Shown here: positions 50,687 to 62,600 of the stretch, one piece after another
Position numbering within the stretch: position 1 is the stretch's first letter
How the letters are laid out: each line of letters opens with the position of its first letter
Assembly (NCBI GenBank): GCA_022826045.1
Contig: JAJDVQ010000058.1
Location: 37,032 to 101,031, forward strand
Direction: 5' to 3'
Length of the DNA stretch: 64,000 bases
Source of the DNA: Acidimicrobiia bacterium
GTDB taxonomy: Bacteria; Actinomycetota; Acidimicrobiia; Acidimicrobiales; Poriferisodalaceae
Translations under genes and position numbers: made by a program
The notes under the pieces: model-generated
Databases searched by the model: none
The model's input: the letters and a program-made list of their open reading frames with translations, nothing else
What the model was told of the DNA's origin: nothing

Positions 50687-52012
50687 TCAGCTCAGGCTGA
50701 AGCCGTTCGAGTCCGGCTCGGCAACCACTCGGGCCTCGAACGCTGGGGCGCCGTCGAGGCGGCGCATCGATTCGGGCAGCTCGGCCCGGACACGCTGGTG
50801 GAAGACCCGATCCTGGGCAAGCGTGTAGGGATAGGCGTTCTGGCCGGATCGCAGCAGCGGAACGTGCAGCGGCCGGCTGTTGGTGGGCCCGGGGCGGTCC
50901 TGCTCGACGAGCGTCTCCGAGTTGGCCTCGCCGTCGCGCACTACCCGGTAGGGCCGCACCACGCCGCCGCGGGTGGCCTTGCCCTCTGATTCCTTGTAGA
51001 CGGGCACCACCGGCTCGAACGTGCCGGAGTGCCGGGCGATGGCAACCGCCTTGTACACCATGCCGGCGGTCGCATGGCCCGAGCCGACCACGAGCTGAGT
51101 GCCCACGCCGTAGCCGTCGACCGCCAGATCCGCCAAGTCGGCGATGCGGTATTCGTCGAGATCGCCAGACACCACGATGCGGGTCGCCTCAGCGCCCGCG
51201 TCGTCCAGCCATTGGCGGACCCGGGGCACCTCCACCGTGAGATCTCCCGAGTCGATGCGGACAGCGCCGGGCACACCGCCGAGACGCTTCGCCGCAGCCA
51301 GTCCCCGTTCGAGTCCCGTTCTCAGGTCGAAGGTGTCGATGAGCAGCGTGGTCTCGAGGCCGTGCGCACGCATCTGCGCCTCGAAGGCCGCCTCCTCGTC
51401 GTGGTGCGCCAGCGTGAAGGCGTGGGCCGCCGTGCCCGCAGTAGGGATGCCGTACTGCTCGCCGGCCAGCAGGTTGGAGGTCGCATCGAAGCCCACCAGC
51501 CACGCTGCACGCGCAGCAGCAACAGCAGCGAGCTCGTGGGTGCGGCGGCCGCCCATCTCAATGAGATGACGCCCCTCAGCGACATCGTGCATCCGTGCGG
51601 CTGCGGACGCGACGGCGCAATCGTGGTTGAGCACCGAGAGCACCAGCGTCTCCACGAGCAGCGCTGTGCCGACCGAGGCATCGACCCGCAGCACCGGGCT
51701 GCCCGGCACATAGAAGTCGCCCTCGCGGTAGCTCCAGGCGTCGCCGTCGAATCGGAACGTCGCCAGGTGATCGAGCAGACCGTCGCTGAAGCGGCCGAGC
51801 CCTGCCAGGTAGGCCAGATCGTCGGCCTCGAACCGGTAGTCAGCCAGCAGCCCGGCCAGCCGGCCGGGACCCGCGACCACGCCGTAGCCGCGCCCTGGCG
51901 GCAATCGCCGGGCGAACACCTCAAAGCACGAGCGCCGCGACGCGACCCCCGACTGCAGGGCCGCATCGAGCATGGTCAGCTCGTACAGGTCGGTCATCAT
52001 GGCCGTGCCCAC
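50687..52012 (-). CDS. pncB: Nicotinate phosphoribosyltransferase
   Basis: An NAD salvage enzyme joining nicotinate to PRPP. MTDLYELTMLDAALQSG is the family N-terminus, FEVFARRLPPGRGYGV follows, and LIDTFDLRTG, VRIDSGDLTVEV and VSGDLDEYRIADL form the phosphate-binding face of the barrel. 441 residues from GTG 52012; ATG 52000 and 51997 are alternatives. It is the last core-metabolism gene before the defence island and diverges from the RloA gene. Confidence 0.92.
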   Translation of the reverse strand: MGTAMMTDLYELTMLDAALQSGVASRRSCFEVFARRLPPGRGYGVVAGPGRLAGLLADYRFEADDLAYLAGLGRFSDGLLDHLATFRFDGDAWSYREGDFYVPGSPVLRVDASVGTALLVETLVLSVLNHDCAVASAAARMHDVAEGRHLIEMGGRRTHELAAVAAARAAWLVGFDATSNLLAGEQYGIPTAGTAAHAFTLAHHDEEAAFEAQMRAHGLETTLLIDTFDLRTGLERGLAAAKRLGGVPGAVRIDSGDLTVEVPRVRQWLDDAGAEATRIVVSGDLDEYRIADLADLAVDGYGVGTQLVVGSGHATAGMVYKAVAIARHSGTFEPVVPVYKESEGKATRGGVVRPYRVVRDGEANSETLVEQDRPGPTNSRPLHVPLLRSGQNAYPYTLAQDRVFHQRVRAELPESMRRLDGAPAFEARVVAEPDSNGFSLS

Positions 52013-52097
52013 ACCCCAAGTCTGCCCGCATTCGCTCGAGGCCGCCTCCGGGGTCCCGCTCCGGCGCTACGACAACCAAGCAACCGTTAGGCACGCA

Positions 52098-53390
52098 ATG
52101 ATGTTGCGGTTTGAGATTGCCAATCATCGGTCAATCCTGGAACCGGTCGAACTGTCGATGATCGCCGTCGACAAGCACCGCGAGGCAGCGCGGCCGCTCG
52201 GTTGGGGTGACGAGAAGGTTCTCACGGTTGCCGGCATCTACGGTGCCAACGGATCCGGCAAGACGAATGTTCTTGACGGCTTCGCATGGCTACAGCATGC
52301 GGTGGCAGCGTCGCTGAAGGGATGGGAGCACAGCGTGCCGCGCGACCCCTTTGGATTCAGCAGCGGCGAGCCTTGCGCTACGAGCTTCGGCCTGGACCTT
52401 GTTGTCGATGGTGTGCGCCATCGTTACGAATTGGAAGTCGACGACTCGGCCGTGAGGTTCGAGGCCCTGTATAGCTACCCGCAGCGGCGCCGTCGGACAC
52501 TCTTCGAGCGCGAAGGCGAGAGCATCACATTTCGCCGCGGCACTCAAACCACAGGAGGAGGTCGCGAACTTCTCACCTCGACAACCCTCGCGTTGTCGGT
52601 CGCGAGTCGCCTGACGCCAGAGATCGAGGCAGTCGCGGCGGCCGTGCGGAACGTCAACTTCATCGGCGTATGGCCTCGTTCATTCATGCCCGCGGATATC
52701 CGAATGCACCGATTCGGATTCGGCCGCGGCCGGCACGATTGGCACGAGTCGCTGCTTGAAGTATTCGGTGATGACGCTCCGAGACCCCGGTCAGCAGACG
52801 ACGGCAGCGTGCACACACGCCAGAGCACGGATCGCGCGCAGGCACTGGCGATGCTTCGCTTCGCCGACTTCGGGCTGCACGATGTCGAGGTAGCGGACCA
52901 TTCGGACGAGGTGGGCTACCGAGGCAGGCGGCTGCGACTTCTGCACGATGTAGCTGGCACACCGCGGCCACTGGAACTCGGCGAAGAATCAAGCGGAACG
53001 CTCACGTGGCTCGAACTGATGCCGGATCTGCTCGCTGTCCTCCACGGCGGCGGCGTTCTGGCGGTAGACGAACTCGACTCCAGTTTGCACCCGGCGATAT
53101 CGGGTCAGCTCGTCGAGATGTTCCAAGACCCCAAGACCAACCGCCGCAACGCCCAGATCATCTTCACCACACACGACACCAGCCTGCTGGGCAGTCTCAA
53201 CCGCGACGAGGTATGGCTCACCGACAAGCGCCCGGACGGCAGCACTGCTCTGACACCCCTGTCGGACTTCCGTGGAGACCGCGTGCGCCGATCCACGAAT
53301 CTCGAACGCGGCTACCTGCAAGGCCGCTTTGGCGGCGTCCCGATTGTCGACCAGTACGTCGTCCGCGAGGCGCTGGGCCTGGACGCCTGA
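52098..53390 (+). CDS. RloA-like AAA ATPase
   Basis: A 430-residue ATPase of the AAA_21/RloA type. It opens MMLRFEIANHRSI, with Walker A GIYGANGSGKTNVLDG (about residue 52), and ABC-type signature-like and Walker B motifs late in the chain (LELGEESSGT, LAVDELDSSLHP, near 300-340) and FTTHDTSLL. RloA proteins pair with RloB and were named as R-M-linked ORFs; they resemble ATPases of anti-phage systems. The next frame downstream is only the tail of rloB. The ATPase itself looks complete. Confidence 0.82.
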   Translation: MMLRFEIANHRSILEPVELSMIAVDKHREAARPLGWGDEKVLTVAGIYGANGSGKTNVLDGFAWLQHAVAASLKGWEHSVPRDPFGFSSGEPCATSFGLDLVVDGVRHRYELEVDDSAVRFEALYSYPQRRRRTLFEREGESITFRRGTQTTGGGRELLTSTTLALSVASRLTPEIEAVAAAVRNVNFIGVWPRSFMPADIRMHRFGFGRGRHDWHESLLEVFGDDAPRPRSADDGSVHTRQSTDRAQALAMLRFADFGLHDVEVADHSDEVGYRGRRLRLLHDVAGTPRPLELGEESSGTLTWLELMPDLLAVLHGGGVLAVDELDSSLHPAISGQLVEMFQDPKTNRRNAQIIFTTHDTSLLGSLNRDEVWLTDKRPDGSTALTPLSDFRGDRVRRSTNLERGYLQGRFGGVPIVDQYVVREALGLDA

Positions 53391-53391
53391 G

Positions 53392-53688
53392 ACACCGCAT
53401 TGCATCCGCGTCGCCATATCCAACCCATGCTTCGAGCTGTGGCTGATCCTGCACCACACAGATCACTCGCGATGGATCACCAACCAAGAAGCCCACAGCA
53501 TCCGCCGTGAGCATGACGGCTCGACAGACAAGCAACTCGACAGCTCGATATACATGGATCTTCGCGATGCTGCTGTTCGTCGAGCCCGACAACTCACGGA
53601 GCTTCACGTCAGCGTCGAACGGATGCTGCCCGACGACAACCCGTCGTCTGGTGTCTACCGCCTAGTCGAAGCGGTCGAAGACGACTGA
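53392..53688 (+). pseudogene. C-terminal remnant of rloB
   Basis: About 98 codons directly after the rloA stop, in another frame and without a start codon. They read VAISNPCFELWLILHHTDHS followed by a helical tail (DAAVRRARQL...). ISNPCFELWLILH is the hallmark of RloB. Full RloB proteins are roughly 200 residues or more, so the N-terminal half, including the TOPRIM-like acidic motif, is missing. A deletion between the rloA end and mid-rloB explains it. The 55 bp to hsdR hold nothing evident. Confidence 0.7.
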
Positions 53689-53743
53689 CCCGAATCAGGA
53701 TGGCGAACTCCGCTGACAGCACGAACATCGGACTCGGCGACGC

Positions 53744-56875
<3,132 letters not shown>

Positions 56876-56941
56876 AGCACCCCCGCCGCTGCAGCAATGA
56901 GCTCCGCTGCCGACCATCTCACCGGCAGCGGAGCGGCCGAG

Positions 56942-57328
56942 TCAACTCGCATCAGCATCTTCTGGGCCACTGTCGAGAGGGCGAACCTCATTCGCGAACA
57001 CCAGAAGACAGTCGTGTTCGGACAAAGAGCGACGCAATGCGGCCATGTTCCAGACCAGTCGCCGTTTAGCTTCGAACGGGTCATCGGCGACGACAGCAAC
57101 GACTGCGACTCCGGCTCGGCTTGCTGTGGCGCGCAGTTCGGCCTGGTCCAAGGAATCGCGGTCGAGCAATACCACGCAATCGAAGCGCTGCCGGGCGGCC
57201 GATTCCAAGAACTCGGTGTCGGACACGTCGCCGCCTGACCAGCGTACGAATTCGACGGCGCCGGGGCCTGCCGCGCCGGCTTCGACTGCGAGGCTCTGAG
57301 GTAGCCGGGCATCAAACAACAGCCGCAT
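56942..57328 (-). CDS. DUF5615 PIN-like protein, probable toxin
   Basis: A 128-residue protein resembling DUF5615 (Mut7-C/PIN-like): MRLLFDARLPQSLA at the start with an early Asp, then the DVSDTEFLESAARQ and CVVLLDRDSL blocks, VVAVVADDPFEA and RRSLSEHD. DUF5615 proteins usually pair with DUF433 antitoxins, and the gene just upstream (3 nt away) ends in a DUF433 domain, so this is likely the toxin half. hsdR starts 66 nt downstream on the same strand. Confidence 0.75.
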   Translation of the reverse strand: MRLLFDARLPQSLAVEAGAAGPGAVEFVRWSGGDVSDTEFLESAARQRFDCVVLLDRDSLDQAELRATASRAGVAVVAVVADDPFEAKRRLVWNMAALRRSLSEHDCLLVFANEVRPLDSGPEDADAS

Positions 57329-57331
57329 GAT

Positions 57332-58792
57332 TCAGACGAGTTCGAGCATCCGGTGCCCCAAGGCGAGGACATCATCGAACTGCGTGGCCTGAAGCTCGGG
57401 GTACGCAGCCAAGATCGCTCGGGAACCACCTGCTCGGTCCAGACTTGCCAAGTCCTTTGCGGCGATCCTATGGCCGCTGAGGTGCGGAGTGCCGTTCAGC
57501 ACAGTCGGGTGCAGGGTGCTGTTAGGACTGGCGTGCAGGAGATCGGGCGCCTTGCCACCGCCTACCTTGAAGGGCCGGAACACCGAGTCGATGTCCGTCA
57601 CCGGTAGATCCATCGCCCTATCGCCGTTCAGCACATCTGCGAATCCGTCGCCCAGATCAGCCATGACCCGGCCATCGGTGGTGACACCGAGGCTGACGGC
57701 ATCGCCGCTGCCTTCGAACGCCGCCAAGGCGCCGACGACCTTGCTTGAGACACGGCCCGGCGTGATGGCCTTGAGATAGGCCCATGTCCGCACTGCCACG
57801 ACGTCGCTGAACCGCCAGCGAAGCGCTCCGATGACGTGAGGTTGGAGCACACCTCGCCTGTGCAGGTAACTCAGCGATGATGCGCTCGCGCCCGAGAGAA
57901 ACCCGGCCTCGCGCGTCGAGTAAACGCCCGCGCCGAACACGTCCGGCGACCACAGCGATACCGGGGGACCATGCACATCATCGAGCGGGTGCTTGAGGAG
58001 TCGGCGACCCAAGGCTGCATCTAACCTGCGCCACAGCCGGGCGTCAGCGGCAGGGCTCTGCGGCAATTCGTCCCCATCGGGCACGACGAACTGTGTTTCG
58101 GGGAATTGCGCGTATCGTCCGCGAATGCGTCGCCGGGTTGCCTCCTTGCAGACGAGCACGGTCTCCGCTCCGAACCAGAAGGGCACTTCGGCTTCGCGGT
58201 CGAGCCGTCGGATGGTCGCGCCAGCGTTGTCCGCAAACACGGCGAACCGCAGGAGCAGATCCGCGCGCAGGCTGGTGTCAAGCACCACAACCGACGGCAA
58301 AGGGAACCGCGGCGGTCCGGCCCTGTTGCCTGGCCAGCACAGCTCGTACAGGCGCTCCTCGTCGGTGCCATCCGGCACAGCGGTCTTGTCCAGACGCAGT
58401 CGTAGCGGCCGGTCCCGGCGGGCTTGCTCAAGAAGGCTCTGCACGACGCGCTGGTCTGCTGCGGGGTTGGAGGCCAGGTCGGCCGCGTTGAGGAGCAACT
58501 GGCGATCATCCAGCGAGACAGCGAGACTCAGCACGGCTTCCGCTGCTTCGAAGAGATCGAGCCGCGCGGCAATTTCCGCGGCAAATCGCAGACGGTCCCG
58601 GTCACCGCGCAGCAGTGGCAGCACATCTGCTACTGCGCGCGGCAGGCACTCGGCTTCGTCGGCCGTGAGCTGGTCCACCAGTTCCGCCATCGGGCCTGCG
58701 GCAGGCTGCGTCCACGAGTTGGCGCCGCCGAGCACCTGCAGCACGGCTTCGTACAGGCCAGGCGTCGGGGTTCGGCGCATCACGGCCGCCAT
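57332..58792 (-). CDS. MerR-type HTH and DUF433 fusion with novel N-terminal region
   Basis: A 486-residue protein in several parts: a helical, Leu/Ala-rich region (1-135); an alpha/beta region starting VVVLDTSLRADLLLRFA (168-280) with a PIN-like LDTS opening but no clear family; a MerR-type HTH (288-340, VYSTREAGFLSGASASSLSY then LRWRFSDVVAVR); a linker; and a DUF433 domain (425-486, VLNGTPHLSGHRIAAKDLA, ILAAYPEL). DUF433 normally stands alone at about 75 residues as an antitoxin. The fusion is unusual. It overlaps the upstream gene by 13 bp and precedes the DUF5615 gene by 3 nt. Confidence 0.75.
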   Translation of the reverse strand: MAAVMRRTPTPGLYEAVLQVLGGANSWTQPAAGPMAELVDQLTADEAECLPRAVADVLPLLRGDRDRLRFAAEIAARLDLFEAAEAVLSLAVSLDDRQLLLNAADLASNPAADQRVVQSLLEQARRDRPLRLRLDKTAVPDGTDEERLYELCWPGNRAGPPRFPLPSVVVLDTSLRADLLLRFAVFADNAGATIRRLDREAEVPFWFGAETVLVCKEATRRRIRGRYAQFPETQFVVPDGDELPQSPAADARLWRRLDAALGRRLLKHPLDDVHGPPVSLWSPDVFGAGVYSTREAGFLSGASASSLSYLHRRGVLQPHVIGALRWRFSDVVAVRTWAYLKAITPGRVSSKVVGALAAFEGSGDAVSLGVTTDGRVMADLGDGFADVLNGDRAMDLPVTDIDSVFRPFKVGGGKAPDLLHASPNSTLHPTVLNGTPHLSGHRIAAKDLASLDRAGGSRAILAAYPELQATQFDDVLALGHRMLELV

Positions 58793-59424
58793 TCAAGTCG
58801 TCCAAGAGCAGCGAGAGGAATGTCCCGATCGATGCGCTCGTTCGGAACACCGCCGGGTGTCCATTGCAACAGTTTCGCAGGCACCGCATCGACGCCTCGC
58901 GGCTCACGCACGGTCACACCTTCGTGCCGCAGCCGATCTTGAGGAAAGACGAAGATGAGGAAGGGCGGTGAACTGCCCCTCAGTTGCAGGCGCCGCACGA
59001 GCGTCGGGCCGTCCACTCCGGCGACCTGTTGCAGTGGCACGAGCCAGGAGTAGTCCGCTGGGATGACCACGGGTGCGTCCGAGAGATCAGCGTGGGCCGC
59101 TGCAGCCGGGTCGCGCTGAGATCGCAAGTGGCCCAAGTACGACCGGTGTCCAGGGCCGAAATACTGCTTGCGGTCAGGCCGAAGGTGATGACGCCAGAAC
59201 GTCTCGACCGACACGCAGCGGCCGTAGTCGCACCTCGGCGTGTGCAGAACCAGATCCGGCAGCACTCGCTCGTGCAGACGTTCAAGGCCTTCGCGAGCGC
59301 GCCCCGGCTGACGTCGTGCCAACCCCGCGAGCGTCGCCGCTTCGCGCCGTGCGTAACGCGGCAACCGGTGGTCGCCTGCCACGATTCGCGCCAGCTGCTG
59401 CACATCCGCTGCCGTGTCGGCCAT
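58780..59424 (-). CDS. Unrecognised 214-residue protein heading the hsdR operon
   Basis: I do not recognise a family. The N-terminal third is helical and Arg/Ala-rich (DVQQLARIVAGDHRLPRYAR). The middle has CDYGRC and many His and Tyr (YFGPGHRSYLGHL). The C-terminal half is beta-rich with a hydrophobic strand PPFLIFVFPQDR and ends LGRLEWRP. No membrane segment or known catalytic motif is seen. It is the first gene of the leftward operon, overlaps the next gene by 13 bp and diverges from the STAND NTPase gene, so its role is probably linked to one of them. Confidence 0.7.
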   Translation of the reverse strand: MADTAADVQQLARIVAGDHRLPRYARREAATLAGLARRQPGRAREGLERLHERVLPDLVLHTPRCDYGRCVSVETFWRHHLRPDRKQYFGPGHRSYLGHLRSQRDPAAAAHADLSDAPVVIPADYSWLVPLQQVAGVDGPTLVRRLQLRGSSPPFLIFVFPQDRLRHEGVTVREPRGVDAVPAKLLQWTPGGVPNERIDRDIPLAALGRLEWRP

Positions 59425-59644
59425 CGCATCAGTGTGTCATTGGCGGCATTTGAGGACGACTTTGCCGTTGCAGCTTGCTTCGCCAGCTTCGTCTCGCCCG
59501 AGCACTACAGAATCGATTGCCACCGTCACCGATGCTCCGAGCGCGATCATCTGTACGCATCAAGGCCTGCTCGAGGTGGAAGCCCGAGACGCGGCGAGGC
59601 TGCGGTCCCGGGTCCTCAAGACGGAGCCAGTCAGGCAGGCGCAG

Positions 59645-62600
59645 GTGAACGACGAGAGCGAAGCGACACTCGACGACGTTCAAGACTCTGGCCGCGACGA
59701 GCGGACGACGCCGGCTGCAGCGAGCCCATACGCGTCTGGCGGGGGCGGTGTGACCTTCGAGCGATGTGTGGCTGCCCGCTATCTGGCCCATCTTCTTGTC
59801 GGCGACGCTGCTACGGAGATCGGCTATGGCCGTCACGTCGTGGCGGTCAAGTTTCAGCAAGCACCAGAGCACCCTGTCGACGACTTGGTCATCGAGGCTG
59901 CGCACGATGGCGAGATCGCGCCGTCGCTGGTGCTCGAATTGGCTGTGCGTCGCAGGGTCAACCTCGTGGTTAGCGATCCGCGGACCTGCCAGATGTTCCA
60001 ACAGTTCGTCGGCTCTTTGACCGCGGCGCCCGAAGACGATATCGAGCACCGCCTAGGCCTGGTCGTTGCGGGCTGGCAGCAGCAGGCGTCTCAGCTTGGC
60101 AAATTGTGCGATATCGCGCGATGCCAGTTCGATGCCCATGGTTTCTTTGATCTGGTCCGAACGCCAGGTCGGTTCAGCACCGAGATCCGCAACCGGCTGG
60201 ACCAGATAGAGCGACTTGTTGCGCGAGCCATGGAAGATGTCGGCGGGGACACCCCTGAGACGCGGTCGGTCCAGCAATGCACGTGGGAGCTGTTGTCCCG
60301 TCTCTGGGTGCTGATGCCGCGACTTGAATCGCCCGATGAGACGGACTGGTCGGTAGTCGAGAGCAGTCTCGTGCCCGTGGCGCGCGGCAACGATGTCGAG
60401 AGCGCTTCGCGCCTTCGGGACCGCCTTCTTGTCCTCGGAAGCACTTACTCACCTCAAGCTGCCCGAATCAACCTGTCGTTGCTGCGACGCGACGCACACG
60501 ATCTCGTCGACGACGATGCTCGTCGTCATGCACGCGGCTGGGCGGTACTCGAGCACTTTCATGAACGTGCTCTGGCAACGGTACGCCACGACGTCGTCGA
60601 CGCTGATGGGCACCGCAGCATTCATCTGCGTCGCACGGATGCGATGGCGGCGCTAGCCGCAATTGTGAACAGCCCCAAGTCCGCAGTCGTCTGCGGAGAC
60701 TCAGGGGTTGGCAAGAGCGCGATAGCACTGCGGGCCGCCGTCGCGGCGGCCGATGCCATCGAGGTGCAAGCCCTGTGCGTCAACCTGCGCCAACTCCCGG
60801 TGCTCACAGTCGACTTCGAGACGGCTCTGGGCTGCCCTTTGCCCGAGCTGCTGAGCGAGCTGAGCGCGCCGCGGCGGCTCCTGGTCATCGACGGTGCTGA
60901 CGCCGCTCCGGAGGGGCGACAGGATGCGTTGTGTTACCTGTTGGACGCGGCGCACAGAAGCGAAGTGGCGGTGATCGCCGTCACTGCTGATCAGGTCAAG
61001 CAGGTTGTGCTTGACCTGATCAGAGAGCGATTCGGTGCCGACGTATCGGAATTCGAGGTCCCACCTCTTGCCGACAGCGAGATCGGAGAACTCGTGGCTT
61101 CGTTTCCGGAGTTCGCCAAGCTCAACTCCGAGGAGCGCTCACGGGATGTGCTCCGTCGTCTCGTGGTTGTGGACCTTCTCGCTCGCAGCGGTCTTCGAGG
61201 AGTGCCGTTGACGGACACGGACGTGATGAATGAGGTCTGGAGCGGTCTTGTTCGGCGCCGCGAACGGACAGATCGAGGTTCGCCCGACGCACGAGAACTA
61301 GCCATGCTCAGCCTTGCCGATCTGGACCTTCGCGGCGGCGACAGGCTCCGCGTCCTCAGCAGCCTTAATGCCGACGCACTCGACGGACTGCGGCGGGATG
61401 GACTGCTCCGCACGTCGTCCGAGGACCGTTCCACCGTGGGTCCAGTGTTCGCGCACGACGAGGTTCGCCGCTATGCGATTGCGCGTCGGCTGCTCTCCCA
61501 CAGTGATTTGACCGAGCCTTTGGTTGAAGCCGGAGTGCCGCGTTGGTGCCTTGGTGCGGCGAAGCTCGCCTGCCAAGCCCAGCTTGCCGAATCGGAGAAC
61601 GCCAGCCACCCGGTGGAAGGCAGGTTCGCAACGTTGCAGAATTGCTTCGACGCGCTGGCCGACATGGGCCACGACGCGCGGTGGCGTGACGTTCCTGGAG
61701 AAGCGCTTCTCTCGCTCGCCGATCCCGGCGCGATTCTTGCCGATGCCTGGCCTGCTTTGCGCTACGCAGACGAAGGTGGGTTAGGCCTTCTTGCGCGCCT
61801 TGTCAACCAACGACTGCGTCGCTCGGACGGCTTTGTCAGCGTCCCCTCGATTGAGCCCATCGCCGAGCGCCTACTCGATGAAGCCACACCTTGGAAGCTC
61901 GGCAAACACGCCGTCGCACTTCTCCGCGATTGGCTCCACAGTCTGATCATCGCCGAGGCTGGCGTCGGGCATCCCCTGAGAGTGAGACTCCGCGAGTTGC
62001 TGACCGCGGAATGTGCGGCCGGAGATCGTCGGCTCGCCGAGCGACAAGAGCAACAAGCGGCCGCGCTCGCCAACCGCACGCCCGCAGAAGTCGAGCAGCA
62101 GCGGCTGCGACTGGAGCGAAACCATCTGTTGATGACCTCACTCGGGTGGACTGGTCGTGAACGAAGGCAGCGACCCACGGTGCCGCCCGAGATCACCGAC
62201 GAAGTCGTCATCGAACTTCTCGCTCTCCCGGGCCCGGACCTCGCGGAGGGCGGTGCGCAAATCCTGCGAAGGGTCGCGCGGGATGCGCCGGAAAATCTGG
62301 CCCCTGCGCTGGAGGAAGTCCTCACTGGACGTGCCCTCGCGGCACATGGGCAAGGACTCTTGGCCGAGCTGACTGAGGCCTACTACCTCGATGACGACTA
62401 CGGAGACGAGGTTCCGTGGGACTCGATGCATGACGGCATTCGACGCCATCAGATTCGCATGTCGAGCCTGTTCGACTTCTGCGCGTGGCATCGGGGACCA
62501 TTTGCGGCGCTGCTGCTAACGGATTTCGCGTCCGGAGTTGCGGTGCTCAATCGACTCTTGAACCACGCCGCTCGCGTGCGAGTGCTGTCCCTGGCTCGCA

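Noticed and set aside
52098..53688. Assignment of the ATPase plus remnant to a PARIS (AriA/AriB) system
   Set aside because: The remnant carries the RloB motif ISNPCFELW rather than features I associate with AriB, so RloAB fits better.
59414..59644. N-terminal extension of the STAND NTPase to ATG 59414
   Set aside because: The residues are low-complexity, overlap the start of the divergent gene and would leave no room for promoters; GTG 59645 is more plausible.
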